From Campylobacteraceae bacterium (GTDB taxonomy: Bacteria; Campylobacterota; Campylobacteria; Campylobacterales; Sulfurovaceae), in NCBI GenBank assembly GCA_027080995.1, contig JALWNT010000046.1:1-40243 (forward strand): a stretch of 40,243 nucleotides of DNA, read 5' to 3'. Of this stretch, positions 7,656-16,475 are shown piece by piece. Both the position numbers and the translations under genes were made by a program. Numbering within the stretch: position 1 is the stretch's first letter; each line of letters starts with the position of its first letter. Below the pieces are notes generated by a model. The model searched no databases and had not been told where the DNA came from. It was given only the letters and a program-made list of their open reading frames with translations.

Positions 7656-9701
7656 TTGATCGCAATATCTACTCTTCAATCTTTCCCGTTTTTCAAAAGC
7701 AAACTGGCCAAACGCCTCAGTCTTTACATTTTTGCTATCACCGTTGCGACCGCCCTACTGGTCACCGCACTCCACGTCGTCTGGGAATTCCATCATGAAA
7801 AAGAACTACTTCGCAAAGAGTTCCGTCAGGTTGAAAAAGTCAATCTTCCCAGCATCAAAGCAAATCTGTGGATACTCGACATCCCCGCTTTGCAAACAAT
7901 CCTGGGAGGACTGCTTCACAATCGAAATTTCGTCTATTTCAAACTGACCGACGATCAAGGGAAGAGACTTCTAGAAGTAGGGAAACTCCCTCGTAAAAAT
8001 TTTCTACTTGAAAAAATACCTCTTTACCACGACAATGGCTATGGCAAGCAGATCTACATCGGTACACTCACCATGGTCGTCACCACCCGATACATTTATG
8101 AAAATATAATCCGCAATACACTGACTACTCTGGGGATTTTACTCATCACAATGCTCCTGACGGTGCTTTTCATACTCTTTCTGGTCTGGTCACTTATCTC
8201 GAAGCATCTTTTGGCTATTCAGAGCTATACGAACAAAATTCGTTTCGAGGAAGAGATCCCACCTCTGCAACTGGAGCGAAAAGAGAATCAATGGACACGG
8301 GATGATGCCTTGAGCTCTCTCGTCAATGCCATTAATAAAATGCAAAAAATGATCCGGGATTCCTACGCCCGACTGGAGTATCAATCCCTCCACGATCCTC
8401 TCACCGATCTCCCCAACCTCCGATCGCTCAGACTCGATCTTTCCCAACGCATCAAAGAGTGCGAGATAAGCGGAAACATCGCGGCACTTTACTTTATCGA
8501 TCTCGACTCCTTCAAAATTCTCAACGATTCGTTGGGGCATACGGTGGGCGATGCCGCTTTGACGGAAGTGGCCAAACGACTGAAACGGCTGGAAAATCGC
8601 GGAGTACGTGTGTATCGCATCGGGGGCGATGAGTTTCTGCTCCTGACAAAAGCATTAAGCAATAATCCGGAAAAAACCCGGGAACTCGCTCAAAAACTCG
8701 CCGAAGAGATCCGGGGTATTTTCGATGAAAAATTCGAACTTGACGGAAAGTCTTTCAAAATTACAGCCGGCATCGGTGTCAAACTTTTCCAAAAAGGGCA
8801 GGATATTGAAACGATCATCAAACATGCCGACAATGCCCTCTACAAAGCCAAAGAGAAGAACCGTAATGTAATCGCTTTTTTCCATGAGTGTATGCAATCA
8901 AGCACTGATAAAAAGCTTGAGATAGAACAATACCTGCATCATGCAATCCACAACGATGAATTTATCGTGCACTATCAGCCCAAATACGATCGGCATCGAA
9001 AACTCCGTTCCGCAGAAGCCCTCACTAGACTCCGACGGAAGGACGGGAGACTGATTCCTCCCGGGGAGTTTATCCCCTATGCGGAGGAGACAGGGATGAT
9101 TCTCGATATCGATCATCGGATCATCCCCAAGGTATTTAAATTTGTTCTCGAAAACCGATCAATAATGGAAAATGCAGGAATGGAGAGCATCGCAATCAAC
9201 ATCTCTCCCGCGCAGTTCATGATGGCGGATTTCGTCCAATTTATCGTTTCCGAAGCCAAACGCTTCTCCATCGATCCCCATTTTATCATTCTGGAAATCA
9301 CGGAAGAGACCGTCGTTTCCAATGCCGAATACGCTATGGAAACGATGCTCGAATTGAAACGCCATGGATTTCGATTTTCCATCGACGATTTCGGGACCGG
9401 GTATTCATCCTTACGCTATCTTATGAATTTTCCGCCCGACGAATTGAAAATCGATAAATCTTTCGTAGATCATATTCCCGAAAACGACCGCAGTGTCGCC
9501 ATAGTACGAACCATCATTACGCTTGCAAAAACTCTGCATCTTACGGTCGTGGCCGAAGGGGTCGAGAGAGAAGAGCAGTTCCGAACCCTTTATCGATACG
9601 GCTGTACTCTCTTCCAGGGCTACCTATTTTCCCGGCCCCTTCCTGAAGAAGAGTTCCTCCGCCTCCTCACAGAAAGGGGCTATGCTTCCGATCGAAAATG
9701 A
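7656..9701 (+). CDS. membrane c-di-GMP enzyme with GGDEF and EAL domains
   Basis: 681 residues. A TTG start is chosen because GTGAGG lies eight bases upstream. Order: membrane segment about 21-43, extracytoplasmic sensor about 45-152, second membrane segment about 157-180, linker, GGDEF domain about 240-410 and EAL domain about 420-670. The GGDEF motif (323-327) is intact, but the RxxD inhibitory site is replaced by NRGV (314-317). The phosphodiesterase residues are present: EAL 454-456, Asn515, Glu547, Asp577-Asp578, Lys598, Glu634, Gln654. Both synthesis and hydrolysis are therefore possible; which dominates is unknown. It is probably co-transcribed with the preceding binding protein. Confidence 0.95.
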   Translation: MIAISTLQSFPFFKSKLAKRLSLYIFAITVATALLVTALHVVWEFHHEKELLRKEFRQVEKVNLPSIKANLWILDIPALQTILGGLLHNRNFVYFKLTDDQGKRLLEVGKLPRKNFLLEKIPLYHDNGYGKQIYIGTLTMVVTTRYIYENIIRNTLTTLGILLITMLLTVLFILFLVWSLISKHLLAIQSYTNKIRFEEEIPPLQLERKENQWTRDDALSSLVNAINKMQKMIRDSYARLEYQSLHDPLTDLPNLRSLRLDLSQRIKECEISGNIAALYFIDLDSFKILNDSLGHTVGDAALTEVAKRLKRLENRGVRVYRIGGDEFLLLTKALSNNPEKTRELAQKLAEEIRGIFDEKFELDGKSFKITAGIGVKLFQKGQDIETIIKHADNALYKAKEKNRNVIAFFHECMQSSTDKKLEIEQYLHHAIHNDEFIVHYQPKYDRHRKLRSAEALTRLRRKDGRLIPPGEFIPYAEETGMILDIDHRIIPKVFKFVLENRSIMENAGMESIAINISPAQFMMADFVQFIVSEAKRFSIDPHFIILEITEETVVSNAEYAMETMLELKRHGFRFSIDDFGTGYSSLRYLMNFPPDELKIDKSFVDHIPENDRSVAIVRTIITLAKTLHLTVVAEGVEREEQFRTLYRYGCTLFQGYLFSRPLPEEEFLRLLTERGYASDRK

Positions 9702-9731
9702 ACGCTCCTTTTGGGATTGCCCGCGACTTCT

Positions 9732-11144
9732 CTATTTCGAAGGATTCTCCTCCGTCATCACCGGATGCTTATCGGAACTCTTTTCACCGAAAGGATTGAC
9801 AAACTGGTCATTAAGACGTCGAATTGCGGAGCGGGAATAATCGGCAATCTTATCAAGACGCTCTTGGGTACGACGGATCCATCCGCGGCTCCATGCCAGA
9901 AAAAGGGGACGATACCAGCGAGTCCGTTTCTCCAGAGCCCGGGAGATCTCCGGATCTTCCGAGGAGAGTTTTTTGATCATTCTTTTCGCGACGAATGCAC
10001 GGATTCTGAAATGAAAAATGAGCAAAAGCAACAGTGCACCCAGAGTCGCCCAGAGCAATCCGCCGCTTCCGAGAGACAACGTCCCGGAGAAAACCAAGAA
10101 AAGCAATCCTCCCGCCAGAAGCCCTGCGACGATCGCATCATAGAGAAGAACTCTTCTCCCCCAACGCCGGAGATTTTCCTGCAGGCGCGGAAGTGTTTCG
10201 TTTTTGATTTTCTTGGCGAAATCTTCCAGCGCTTTGGTGATCCGGTAGGCCCGTTCGATCTTGACCCCCTCCATCTTCTCCAAAATCTTCGCCATATCTT
10301 CGTCCCGCTTTCGTTTGAGACGCTCCGCGATTCCCGGATCGTCGATCGGTTGCATGGCACTTTCGTTGTAAACGGCGTAAAAAATTCCGGAGATGAGCCC
10401 CTCTTGAGAAAGTGCCCGCTGCCAGGAGCCGATGACATCTTCGAGGTTGTCTTCTCGGGCGGTCGTATCGATCTGATTGAGGATGTAGAGGATTTTGTCT
10501 CTGTCACGGTGCTCCACGGTGCCCGCGACCAAATGCTCCAGCGTATCACGCATGGCACCCGGTTCGGGATGACGTGCATCGAAAAAGATCAAGACAAGAT
10601 CCGACATTTCAATGATATGGCTGCTGATGCGCAAAATCGCGCTGCGCTGCCTGTCGGCATCAAAGCCCGGAGAGTCGATGAGGATCTTCCCCTTGATCCG
10701 TTCTGACGGAACCGTCTTAAGCTGCAAGTAGAGATTGACCCGGCTCCCCTCTCCTTTGTCCACCCGCTCCACCTCTTCGCTGATGTTGTAGAACGGAAAG
10801 CGCGGATCGGCATCCAGCGCGAGGCCGGGCAGTGTCGTGACCCGATCGCCCGTCCCGTAACAGATCACGGTAAATTTGTCGTCGACGGCCTGGTTGCCGC
10901 TTTGCTGTACCTCCATCCCCAGATAATTGTTGATAAAGGTCGATTTTCCCGAGGAGAAAGTCCCCAGCAGCGAAATCAGCGGCCACCAGGAGATCTTGGC
11001 GGTGTAACTCTCCTCCTCTCCCAGGATTCCCAATTTTTCCGCAACACTGTCCAGGACCTGATACTCCCGGATCACATCCAAAAGAATGGGATTTTCGGCA
11101 CTGAGATACTCTTTGAGCTTTTTGTAACGTTCCTCGGCTGTCAT
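9732..11144 (-). CDS. EHD/dynamin-like GTPase with two C-terminal membrane helices
   Basis: A 470-residue nucleotide-binding membrane protein. Motifs: P-loop GTFSSGKST (61-69), DSPG (157-160) and NQID (223-226). The stretch after the P-loop (LDADPRFPFYNI, then the lead into DSPG, then FFDARHPEPGAM) resembles eukaryotic EHD proteins more than classical bacterial dynamin-like proteins. Two hydrophobic segments at about 333-353 and 362-379 could be a hairpin anchor. A role in membrane remodelling is family-based inference. It lies downstream of glnS on the same strand with its own possible -10; the start has GGGAG upstream. It converges with the GGDEF-EAL gene. Confidence 0.8.
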   Translation of the reverse strand: MTAEERYKKLKEYLSAENPILLDVIREYQVLDSVAEKLGILGEEESYTAKISWWPLISLLGTFSSGKSTFINNYLGMEVQQSGNQAVDDKFTVICYGTGDRVTTLPGLALDADPRFPFYNISEEVERVDKGEGSRVNLYLQLKTVPSERIKGKILIDSPGFDADRQRSAILRISSHIIEMSDLVLIFFDARHPEPGAMRDTLEHLVAGTVEHRDRDKILYILNQIDTTAREDNLEDVIGSWQRALSQEGLISGIFYAVYNESAMQPIDDPGIAERLKRKRDEDMAKILEKMEGVKIERAYRITKALEDFAKKIKNETLPRLQENLRRWGRRVLLYDAIVAGLLAGGLLFLVFSGTLSLGSGGLLWATLGALLLLLIFHFRIRAFVAKRMIKKLSSEDPEISRALEKRTRWYRPLFLAWSRGWIRRTQERLDKIADYSRSAIRRLNDQFVNPFGEKSSDKHPVMTEENPSK

Positions 11145-11174
11145 CTGTGAGACTCCCTTCGATTGTTTGGATCG

Positions 11175-11180
11175 ATTTTA
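11175..11180 (-). promoter_or_regulatory. putative -10 element ahead of the GTPase gene
   Basis: GGGTAAAATCGATC on the minus strand, about 30 bases ahead of the ATG. It matches the string found before gltB and glnS. No -35 is evident. Confidence 0.4.
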
Positions 11181-11204
11181 CCCAAAGAGGGAAAGCATCA
11201 CCGT

Positions 11205-13496
11205 TTACTTCAATTCTCGATTCAACAGTTCGTTGACGACTTGGGGATTGGCTCTTCCCCCCGTCTCTTTGAGAACCTGTCCGACAAAAAAGCCCAAGAG
11301 CTTTCGATTGCCCTCCCGATATTGAGCGACCTTTTCGGGATGCTTCGTCAAAACTTCATCGACAATCGGAAGGATCTTTTGCGGATCGTTGATCTGTTCC
11401 CATCCCTTTTCTTCGACGATCTTCTCGGGGCGTTCACCGCTTCGCGACATCTCTTCGAAAATCTGCTTGGCGATCTTGACCGAGATCCTTTCTTCTTCGA
11501 TCATCTTTGTCAACTCCGCCAACTCCCCGGGACCGTAGCGAAGTTCTTCGGGCGAAACACTCTTCAACTCCCTGGCCACCTCATTGAGCAACAGATTGGC
11601 CAAGGTCGCAGGGACGGCGCCTCTTTTTATCCCCGCTTCGAAGAGAGAACGAAGTGCTTCATCCCGAGCCAGGGGGTTGGCCTGCTCTTCCCGCAAGCCC
11701 AAGTCCCGACGGTAGCGCTCGAAAATTTCTTGTTGGGCTTTGTCCAGGGGAGCGACTCTGCCCTCCTCTCCCAGCGGTTCTTTTTTGCCCTCTTTTTTGG
11801 ACTTTGTCTTTATCACTTTTTCCGGCACCCTTTTGGAGCTCTCTTCGCCTCTCTTGCTCTTTTTCGCCCAGGAATCCTTGAGGCTGACGATCCGGTTGAA
11901 GACCGGATGTTCGTCAGTGGAATCCACCGGATCGGGATAGAAGTATCCCTGCCGCTCGAACTGGAAGCGTTCGTCGGGCTTCTCTTCGATCACTGCCCGC
12001 TCTACAAGAGCCTTGTGGATGATCTTCAGGGACTCCGGATTGAGATCTTCGGGACCTTGGGGATTCTCCACCCGGAAAAGCCGATCGTAGAGCCGTATCT
12101 CCGCCCGGTAGCCTGTGGCGGCATCCACCCACTGGATGGCGCTTTTGACCTTGATGCCGCTGGTGTCGGCGCCGCTTTTGGAGTCGGGGTAATACTCGGC
12201 CCGGATTTCAGTGATTCTGCCGTCGTCATCCTTGATTATCTCTTTGCAGCGGATGATGTAGGCGTGGCGCAGACGGACCGGCTGATCGGGGGTCAGGCGA
12301 TAGTAGCCTTTGGGAGGATTTTCCGAAAAATCCTCCCGCTCGATATAAATCTCCCGGGAAAAGGGCAATTTACGGAAGCCTTCCCGGGGGACATCATGGG
12401 GGTAGTATGGGGCATCCAGCTCCTCGGCTCCCTCGTAATTCTCGATCACGACCTTCAGAGGATCCAGCACACACATGACCCGGGGAACCTTGGGATTGAG
12501 GTCGTCCCGGATGGCATGTTCCAGCTGGGCGACATCCACGACGGAATTGGCCTTGGAGATGCCGATACTGTTGCAGAAATTGACAATGGCTTCGGGGGTG
12601 TAGCCCCGACGACGGTAGCCGGCGATGGTGGGCATGCGGGGGTCGTCCCATCCGCTGACCTTGCCGCTGTCGACCAACTCTTTGAGTTTCCGTTTGCTCA
12701 AGACGGTGTAGTTCATGTTGAGCCGGGCGAATTCGTACTGATAAGGGCGCGGTGGACCCAGGCGGAGGGTGTCGAGGATCCAGTCGTAGATGGCCCGGTT
12801 GTTCTCGAACTCCAGCGTGCAAAAAGAGTGGGTGATCCCCTCGATGTAATCCGAAAGGCAGTGGGCGAAATCGTACATGGGATAGATGCACCACTCATCG
12901 CCCGTGCGCATATGGCGGGCGTGTCGGATGCGGTAGAGCAGCGGATCGCGCATCTGCATGTTGGGAGAACTCATGTCGATTTTGGCCCGCAGGACATGCT
13001 CGCCGTCCTTGAACTCCCCTTTGCGCATCCGTTCGAAAAGATCCAAATTCTCTTCGACGGAGCGTTCGGCGTAGATGCTGCGCCGCCCCGGTTCGGTGAC
13101 GGTGCCGCGATACTCCCGGATCTCCTCTTCGCTCAGGCTATCCACGTAGGCTTTGCCCCTTTTGATCAATTCCACCGCGTAGTTGTAGAGCCGCTCGAAA
13201 TAGTCGGAGGTGTGGCGTACCGGCCCATCCCACTCAAAGCCGAGCCAGTGGACCGCATCTTCAATGGCCTTGGCGTATTTCTCCTCTTCGGTCATGGGAT
13301 TTGTATCGTCCATCCGAAGATGGCAACGCCCGCCGAAATCCCGGGCGATCCCGAAATTGATGGTGATCGCCTTGGCGTGGCCGATGTGGGGGAATCCGTT
13401 GGGTTCGGGAGGGAAGCGGGTCACCACCTCCTCGTATTTGCCCGAGGCCAAATCCTCTTCCACGATCGCCCGCAAAAAATCTTTCTTCTTCTCCAT
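11205..13496 (-). CDS. glnS: glutaminyl-tRNA synthetase with C-terminal YqeY/GatB-type domain
   Basis: Charges tRNA-Gln directly with glutamine. 763 residues: class I catalytic domain about 1-340 with HIGH at 37-40 in PPEPNGFPHIGH and the KMSKS-equivalent VLSKRK at 265-270; beta-barrel anticodon-binding domain about 345-540; a very charged Lys/Glu linker about 541-585; and a helical YqeY/GatB-tail domain about 587-763. Such GlnRS-YqeY fusions are known in some bacteria (for example Deinococcus). Many Campylobacterota instead use GatCAB with a non-discriminating GluRS, so the gene may be of transferred origin. A free-standing yqeY is at 19.25 kb. The start has GGAG upstream. Confidence 0.95.
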   Translation of the reverse strand: MEKKKDFLRAIVEEDLASGKYEEVVTRFPPEPNGFPHIGHAKAITINFGIARDFGGRCHLRMDDTNPMTEEEKYAKAIEDAVHWLGFEWDGPVRHTSDYFERLYNYAVELIKRGKAYVDSLSEEEIREYRGTVTEPGRRSIYAERSVEENLDLFERMRKGEFKDGEHVLRAKIDMSSPNMQMRDPLLYRIRHARHMRTGDEWCIYPMYDFAHCLSDYIEGITHSFCTLEFENNRAIYDWILDTLRLGPPRPYQYEFARLNMNYTVLSKRKLKELVDSGKVSGWDDPRMPTIAGYRRRGYTPEAIVNFCNSIGISKANSVVDVAQLEHAIRDDLNPKVPRVMCVLDPLKVVIENYEGAEELDAPYYPHDVPREGFRKLPFSREIYIEREDFSENPPKGYYRLTPDQPVRLRHAYIIRCKEIIKDDDGRITEIRAEYYPDSKSGADTSGIKVKSAIQWVDAATGYRAEIRLYDRLFRVENPQGPEDLNPESLKIIHKALVERAVIEEKPDERFQFERQGYFYPDPVDSTDEHPVFNRIVSLKDSWAKKSKRGEESSKRVPEKVIKTKSKKEGKKEPLGEEGRVAPLDKAQQEIFERYRRDLGLREEQANPLARDEALRSLFEAGIKRGAVPATLANLLLNEVARELKSVSPEELRYGPGELAELTKMIEEERISVKIAKQIFEEMSRSGERPEKIVEEKGWEQINDPQKILPIVDEVLTKHPEKVAQYREGNRKLLGFFVGQVLKETGGRANPQVVNELLNRELK

Positions 13497-13522
13497 ACTT
13501 ACTCCGCCGTTTTAATTACGCT

Positions 13523-13528
13523 ATTTTA
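13523..13528 (-). promoter_or_regulatory. putative -10 element of glnS
   Basis: GGGTAAAATAGC on the minus strand, about 27 bases ahead of the ATG, implying a short leader of roughly 20 bases. Same string as before gltB and the GTPase gene. Confidence 0.45.
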
Positions 13529-13562
13529 CCCGATATTCATTCCAAAACATCGGAAAGAAATC

Positions 13563-14015
13563 TCAAGGATGCAACCGGGAAAAGTCTAACTTCGGATAGA
13601 GCTTTCGCAAGATCGCTTCGTCTTTTTTCCAGTAGGAGCCGGCTGCTTTACGCGAAAATCTTTTCATGGCTTCACGCGCCTCCTGCTTTCTTCCGAGAAG
13701 GAGCAGTGCGTAGGCTGCGTACTCTCCGGCGAAATCCTGGCCGATTCTCAGCGCTCTTTGCGCAGCGTTCAACGCCTGCTCGGGCTTACCGGCCAAGAGA
13801 TAATACCAGGCGGCTTTCGCCGAAGCCCCGTCCAAATCGACAATTTTGGCATACTCCTCGCAGTAGTTTCGTTTCGTCAAATCTCCCTGACGAAGCACAT
13901 AGATATCGCACTGCACCATCAGCTTCCCGGCGGCACATCCGCGGCAACTGACGTTCAAATCGGTGGCTTGCAGAGCGGAAAACACCCAAATCATCGATAC
14001 GATCTGCTTGAACAT
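13563..14015 (-). CDS. small secreted TPR/Sel1-like protein, function unknown
   Basis: 150 residues. The start at 14015 is preferred over an in-frame ATG 30 bases upstream because AAAGGAAA sits just ahead of it and the protein then opens with a clean signal peptide (MFKQIVSMIWVFSALQA). The mature part has four cysteines at 24, 27, 36 and 52 (CRGC then single cysteines), possibly disulfides, followed by helical repeats (AAWYYLLAGKPEQALNAAQRAL; YAALLLLGRKQEA-type). I do not recognise a named family. It lies between murF and glnS on the same strand, 66 bases upstream of glnS. Confidence 0.65.
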   Translation of the reverse strand: MFKQIVSMIWVFSALQATDLNVSCRGCAAGKLMVQCDIYVLRQGDLTKRNYCEEYAKIVDLDGASAKAAWYYLLAGKPEQALNAAQRALRIGQDFAGEYAAYALLLLGRKQEAREAMKRFSRKAAGSYWKKDEAILRKLYPKLDFSRLHP

Positions 14016-14089
14016 ATTTTTCCTTTTGAAAAAACGATTTTCCATGAAAGCAAAAGCTTGGCCTCGAACAGGCGTTCCATTGGGGAAAA

Positions 14090-14107
14090 GTTGGATGGCA
14101 ATCCCAC
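14090..14107. repeat. short hairpin repeat, GTGGGATTGC type, copy 1
   Basis: On the minus strand GTGGGATTGCCATCCAAC, a near-palindrome with one mismatch. Almost the same hairpin, GTGGGATTGCTATCCCAC, occurs at 25435-25452. It lies between murF and the small secreted protein gene and may act as a REP-like or mRNA-processing element. Confidence 0.5.
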
Positions 14108-14131
14108 ACTCCTAAACGTTCAATACTGCGC

Positions 14132-15556
14132 TCAGACGAAACTCGGGGCATCGTTGGCAAAGAGAATCAGATCTCCGGGCCGGGTCTCTTCGACAAGCAT
14201 CTCCTCCATCTGCGACTTTCTCTCCAGATGTCGGAGTTTTTCGGGAGAGACGACCCGTTGAAAAATCGCATAGTTCAAATCTCCCGTGACAATGATCCGG
14301 TCGAAAATTTCATTCGCCCGCTTTGCCACCTGTTCGTTGAGCTTCTCGTCAGCTTCCACCAACCCCGGAGAGATGAGGACCTTGCGCCCCGGCCAGGTGG
14401 ATGCCAACTCGAAGGAAGCCATCATTCCGTCGATGTTGCCGTTGAAACTGTCGTCGAGGATCACTTTGCCCCCGGCATCGATCCGCTGCAAACGATGGGG
14501 GACCGGCTCGATTCTTTTCAGAGCGCGGCGAATCTCTTCGGAGCTCATCTCCAGTGCTTTGGCGACATGAATCGCCGCAGCCAGATTGAGGGCGTTGAAA
14601 GCCCCCAAGATCTTGGCGCAGTAGCGCTCCCCTTCCAGGGTGAAACAGGTTCCCTCCAGGGTCGCCTCGATCTCTTCGATCTCCGGACCGAAAACATGTA
14701 TTCTCGGATCGGCCGAAGCATCGACCATGGCACTTTCGTGGACCCAAGCTTCGACAAGTCGGGGGGAGCGGAGGATCTCCAGTTTCGTATCCCTGATCTT
14801 TTCCAAAGTTTTGAAGTATTCGATATGGGCGGGACCGATCTTCCCCACCACGGCGTATTGGGGCCGGACAAACTCGGTGATCTCGGCGATATCTCCCTCC
14901 CCGCGGGCTCCCATCTCCACGACATAAATTTGCGTATCGGCAGGAAGGTCCTCGTTGACATCTTTCATCACCCCGCCCAGGGTATTGACCGAACGGGGGG
15001 TGGCATAGACCCGATATTTTTCCGAGAGTATCGTCGCGATGAAGTTTTTGATACTGGTTTTGCCGTAACTGGCGGTGACTCCCACCACCCTCAGATCGGG
15101 CATCGCCTCCAGACGTTTTCGTGCCCGGTTGCGAAAAGCACCGAAGAGCATCTTCTCGATGGCGACGGAGACGATCCAAGCCAGTAGAATGGGAAGAAAA
15201 GTGCTGTAGATTTGGAAGACTAAGACAAAAAAGAGTCCAAAGAGTCCCAAAGCCGCAAAAAAACGCTTGACCCGTCCGGTGAAAACCAACTTTTTATCGA
15301 TTTTCCGATACCAAAGGAGAAAAAGCGGCAGATAGAGCAAAGCGACGACAAAGCCGTAGCGGCCGTGACTGACGCCCATGACAAAATCGTAACTCAAAAA
15401 AGGAAGAAGAAAATAGAGATAGTTCCACCAAGGTTTGGTGTGATGGAAAATCACACGCTCCAATCGATAGCTGTACCACTGAAGTGTAGTGATGATGTAA
15501 TAGCCAAGCAGAGCGAGCATCAGAAAGTAAGCGATCAAATTCACGACGGTCAGCAT
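14132..15556 (-). CDS. murF: UDP-MurNAc-tripeptide:D-Ala-D-Ala ligase, membrane-anchored form
   Basis: Adds D-Ala-D-Ala to the peptidoglycan precursor. 474 residues. The first ~140 residues carry several hydrophobic segments (about 3-25, 45-60, 66-83, 98-117, 120-137), an extension typical of Campylobacterota MurF and absent from E. coli MurF. The Mur-ligase domain follows with ATP loop GVTASYGKTS (about 159-168), TPRSVNTLGG, VVEMGARGEGDI and the DDSFNGN motif. The last residues (LILFANDAPSFV) appear complete but short. Upstream on the same strand are an alpha/beta hydrolase and an L,D-transpeptidase, which fits a cell-wall cluster. Confidence 0.93.
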   Translation of the reverse strand: MLTVVNLIAYFLMLALLGYYIITTLQWYSYRLERVIFHHTKPWWNYLYFLLPFLSYDFVMGVSHGRYGFVVALLYLPLFLLWYRKIDKKLVFTGRVKRFFAALGLFGLFFVLVFQIYSTFLPILLAWIVSVAIEKMLFGAFRNRARKRLEAMPDLRVVGVTASYGKTSIKNFIATILSEKYRVYATPRSVNTLGGVMKDVNEDLPADTQIYVVEMGARGEGDIAEITEFVRPQYAVVGKIGPAHIEYFKTLEKIRDTKLEILRSPRLVEAWVHESAMVDASADPRIHVFGPEIEEIEATLEGTCFTLEGERYCAKILGAFNALNLAAAIHVAKALEMSSEEIRRALKRIEPVPHRLQRIDAGGKVILDDSFNGNIDGMMASFELASTWPGRKVLISPGLVEADEKLNEQVAKRANEIFDRIIVTGDLNYAIFQRVVSPEKLRHLERKSQMEEMLVEETRPGDLILFANDAPSFV

Positions 15557-15724
15557 GGATGGATCCTTGAGTGGAGTGAAGAGTGAAACTTTTTAATGAA
15601 GAGTTTCGGGCCGATACTTCGCAACACAATCTTATGCAAACGTGACTTTGGCCCCACCATATAGGTCTGATGCCCTGACGCCAAAAACAGTGCCGGCATT
15701 GCCGAATGCGGACTGGATGGATTT
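15557..15724. other. non-coding gap between the hydrolase gene and murF
   Basis: 168 bases without a credible gene. A short minus-strand frame is open but lacks a ribosome site and any recognisable domain. GAGTGGAGTGAAGAGTGAAA at 15571-15590 is an imperfect purine-rich repeat. The composition differs from the flanking genes and resembles repeat-derived DNA; no second copy is seen in this window. Confidence 0.4.
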
Positions 15725-16474
15725 TTAATCATTGGCACTTCCCGCCTCACCGCCACACTCTTTTTCTATGGTTTCGGCGATGCTTTTCGCGTTGGCGGGA
15801 TCAAGAAAAAAGTAGTGATCCCCCTCCATCCGATAGAGCTCGGCATCGGGGATCAATCCGGCGATTCGCTCCCCGGTCCAAAGAGGGGTCGCCGTATCCT
15901 TTTCACCCCAAAACAGTAGAGCTTTGCCGTGAACCTTCCCGAAATTCTCTTCGAACTCTTCGTTGACTGTCGCTTTGAACGTTTCGTACATCCCCGGATT
16001 CATCCCCTGTACGTCCGCACTGGCAAAAAGCGTACGTAATTTACCGAACCCCAGGGGTTTGAGCGCTTTGAAAAGGGCGATTTTCATCCGTACGGAAAAG
16101 GGCTTGGGTACGAGGATTCCCGCCGATGAGAGGAGGACCAGGCAGTCGGGATCCAGCAGCGTCGCGACTTTGCCGCCAAACGAGTGGCCCGCGACGATAC
16201 GTGGTGCGATTTTAAGTTCTCGGAGGAACTCTCGGACGATCCTTGCATAATCCTCCGTACTCAAAAAACGCTCGTTGGGACTCTTGCCGAAGCCGGGTAG
16301 GTCGAGGTAGAGGTGACGAAAATCGGGCAGCAGCTTTCCGAATGCCTGACGCATCAACTCTTTGTTACTCCCCCAGCCGTGGAGGAAAAGGATCGTCAGC
16401 TCCGACGAAGGATTGCGTACCTCGTACGCGATCGGATACTCCTCTCCTCTGTATCGACAATTGCGTATCGCCAT
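15725..16474 (-). CDS. alpha/beta hydrolase, cytoplasmic
   Basis: A 249-residue alpha/beta-fold hydrolase with no signal peptide. Visible features: oxyanion motif LFLHGWGSN (about 29-37), nucleophile elbow GHSFGG with Ser98, probable acid Asp193 (GEKDTATP) and His220 (GDHYFF). The substrate is unknown. It follows the L,D-transpeptidase gene with a one-base gap, so the two are surely co-transcribed, and murF lies 168 bases downstream. My recollection that related hydrolases sit beside murF in other Campylobacterota makes a wall-linked role plausible but unproven. Confidence 0.85.
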   Translation of the reverse strand: MAIRNCRYRGEEYPIAYEVRNPSSELTILFLHGWGSNKELMRQAFGKLLPDFRHLYLDLPGFGKSPNERFLSTEDYARIVREFLRELKIAPRIVAGHSFGGKVATLLDPDCLVLLSSAGILVPKPFSVRMKIALFKALKPLGFGKLRTLFASADVQGMNPGMYETFKATVNEEFEENFGKVHGKALLFWGEKDTATPLWTGERIAGLIPDAELYRMEGDHYFFLDPANAKSIAETIEKECGGEAGSAND

Positions 16475-16475
16475 C

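Noticed and set aside
13080-13100. Frameshift or split in the GlnRS-YqeY gene
   Set aside because: The frame is continuous from 13496 to 11205 with all motifs in order, so the fusion is genuine.
11163-13589. 808-codon plus-strand open frame opposite glnS
   Set aside because: GlnRS on the minus strand has complete catalytic motifs; the opposite frame has none.
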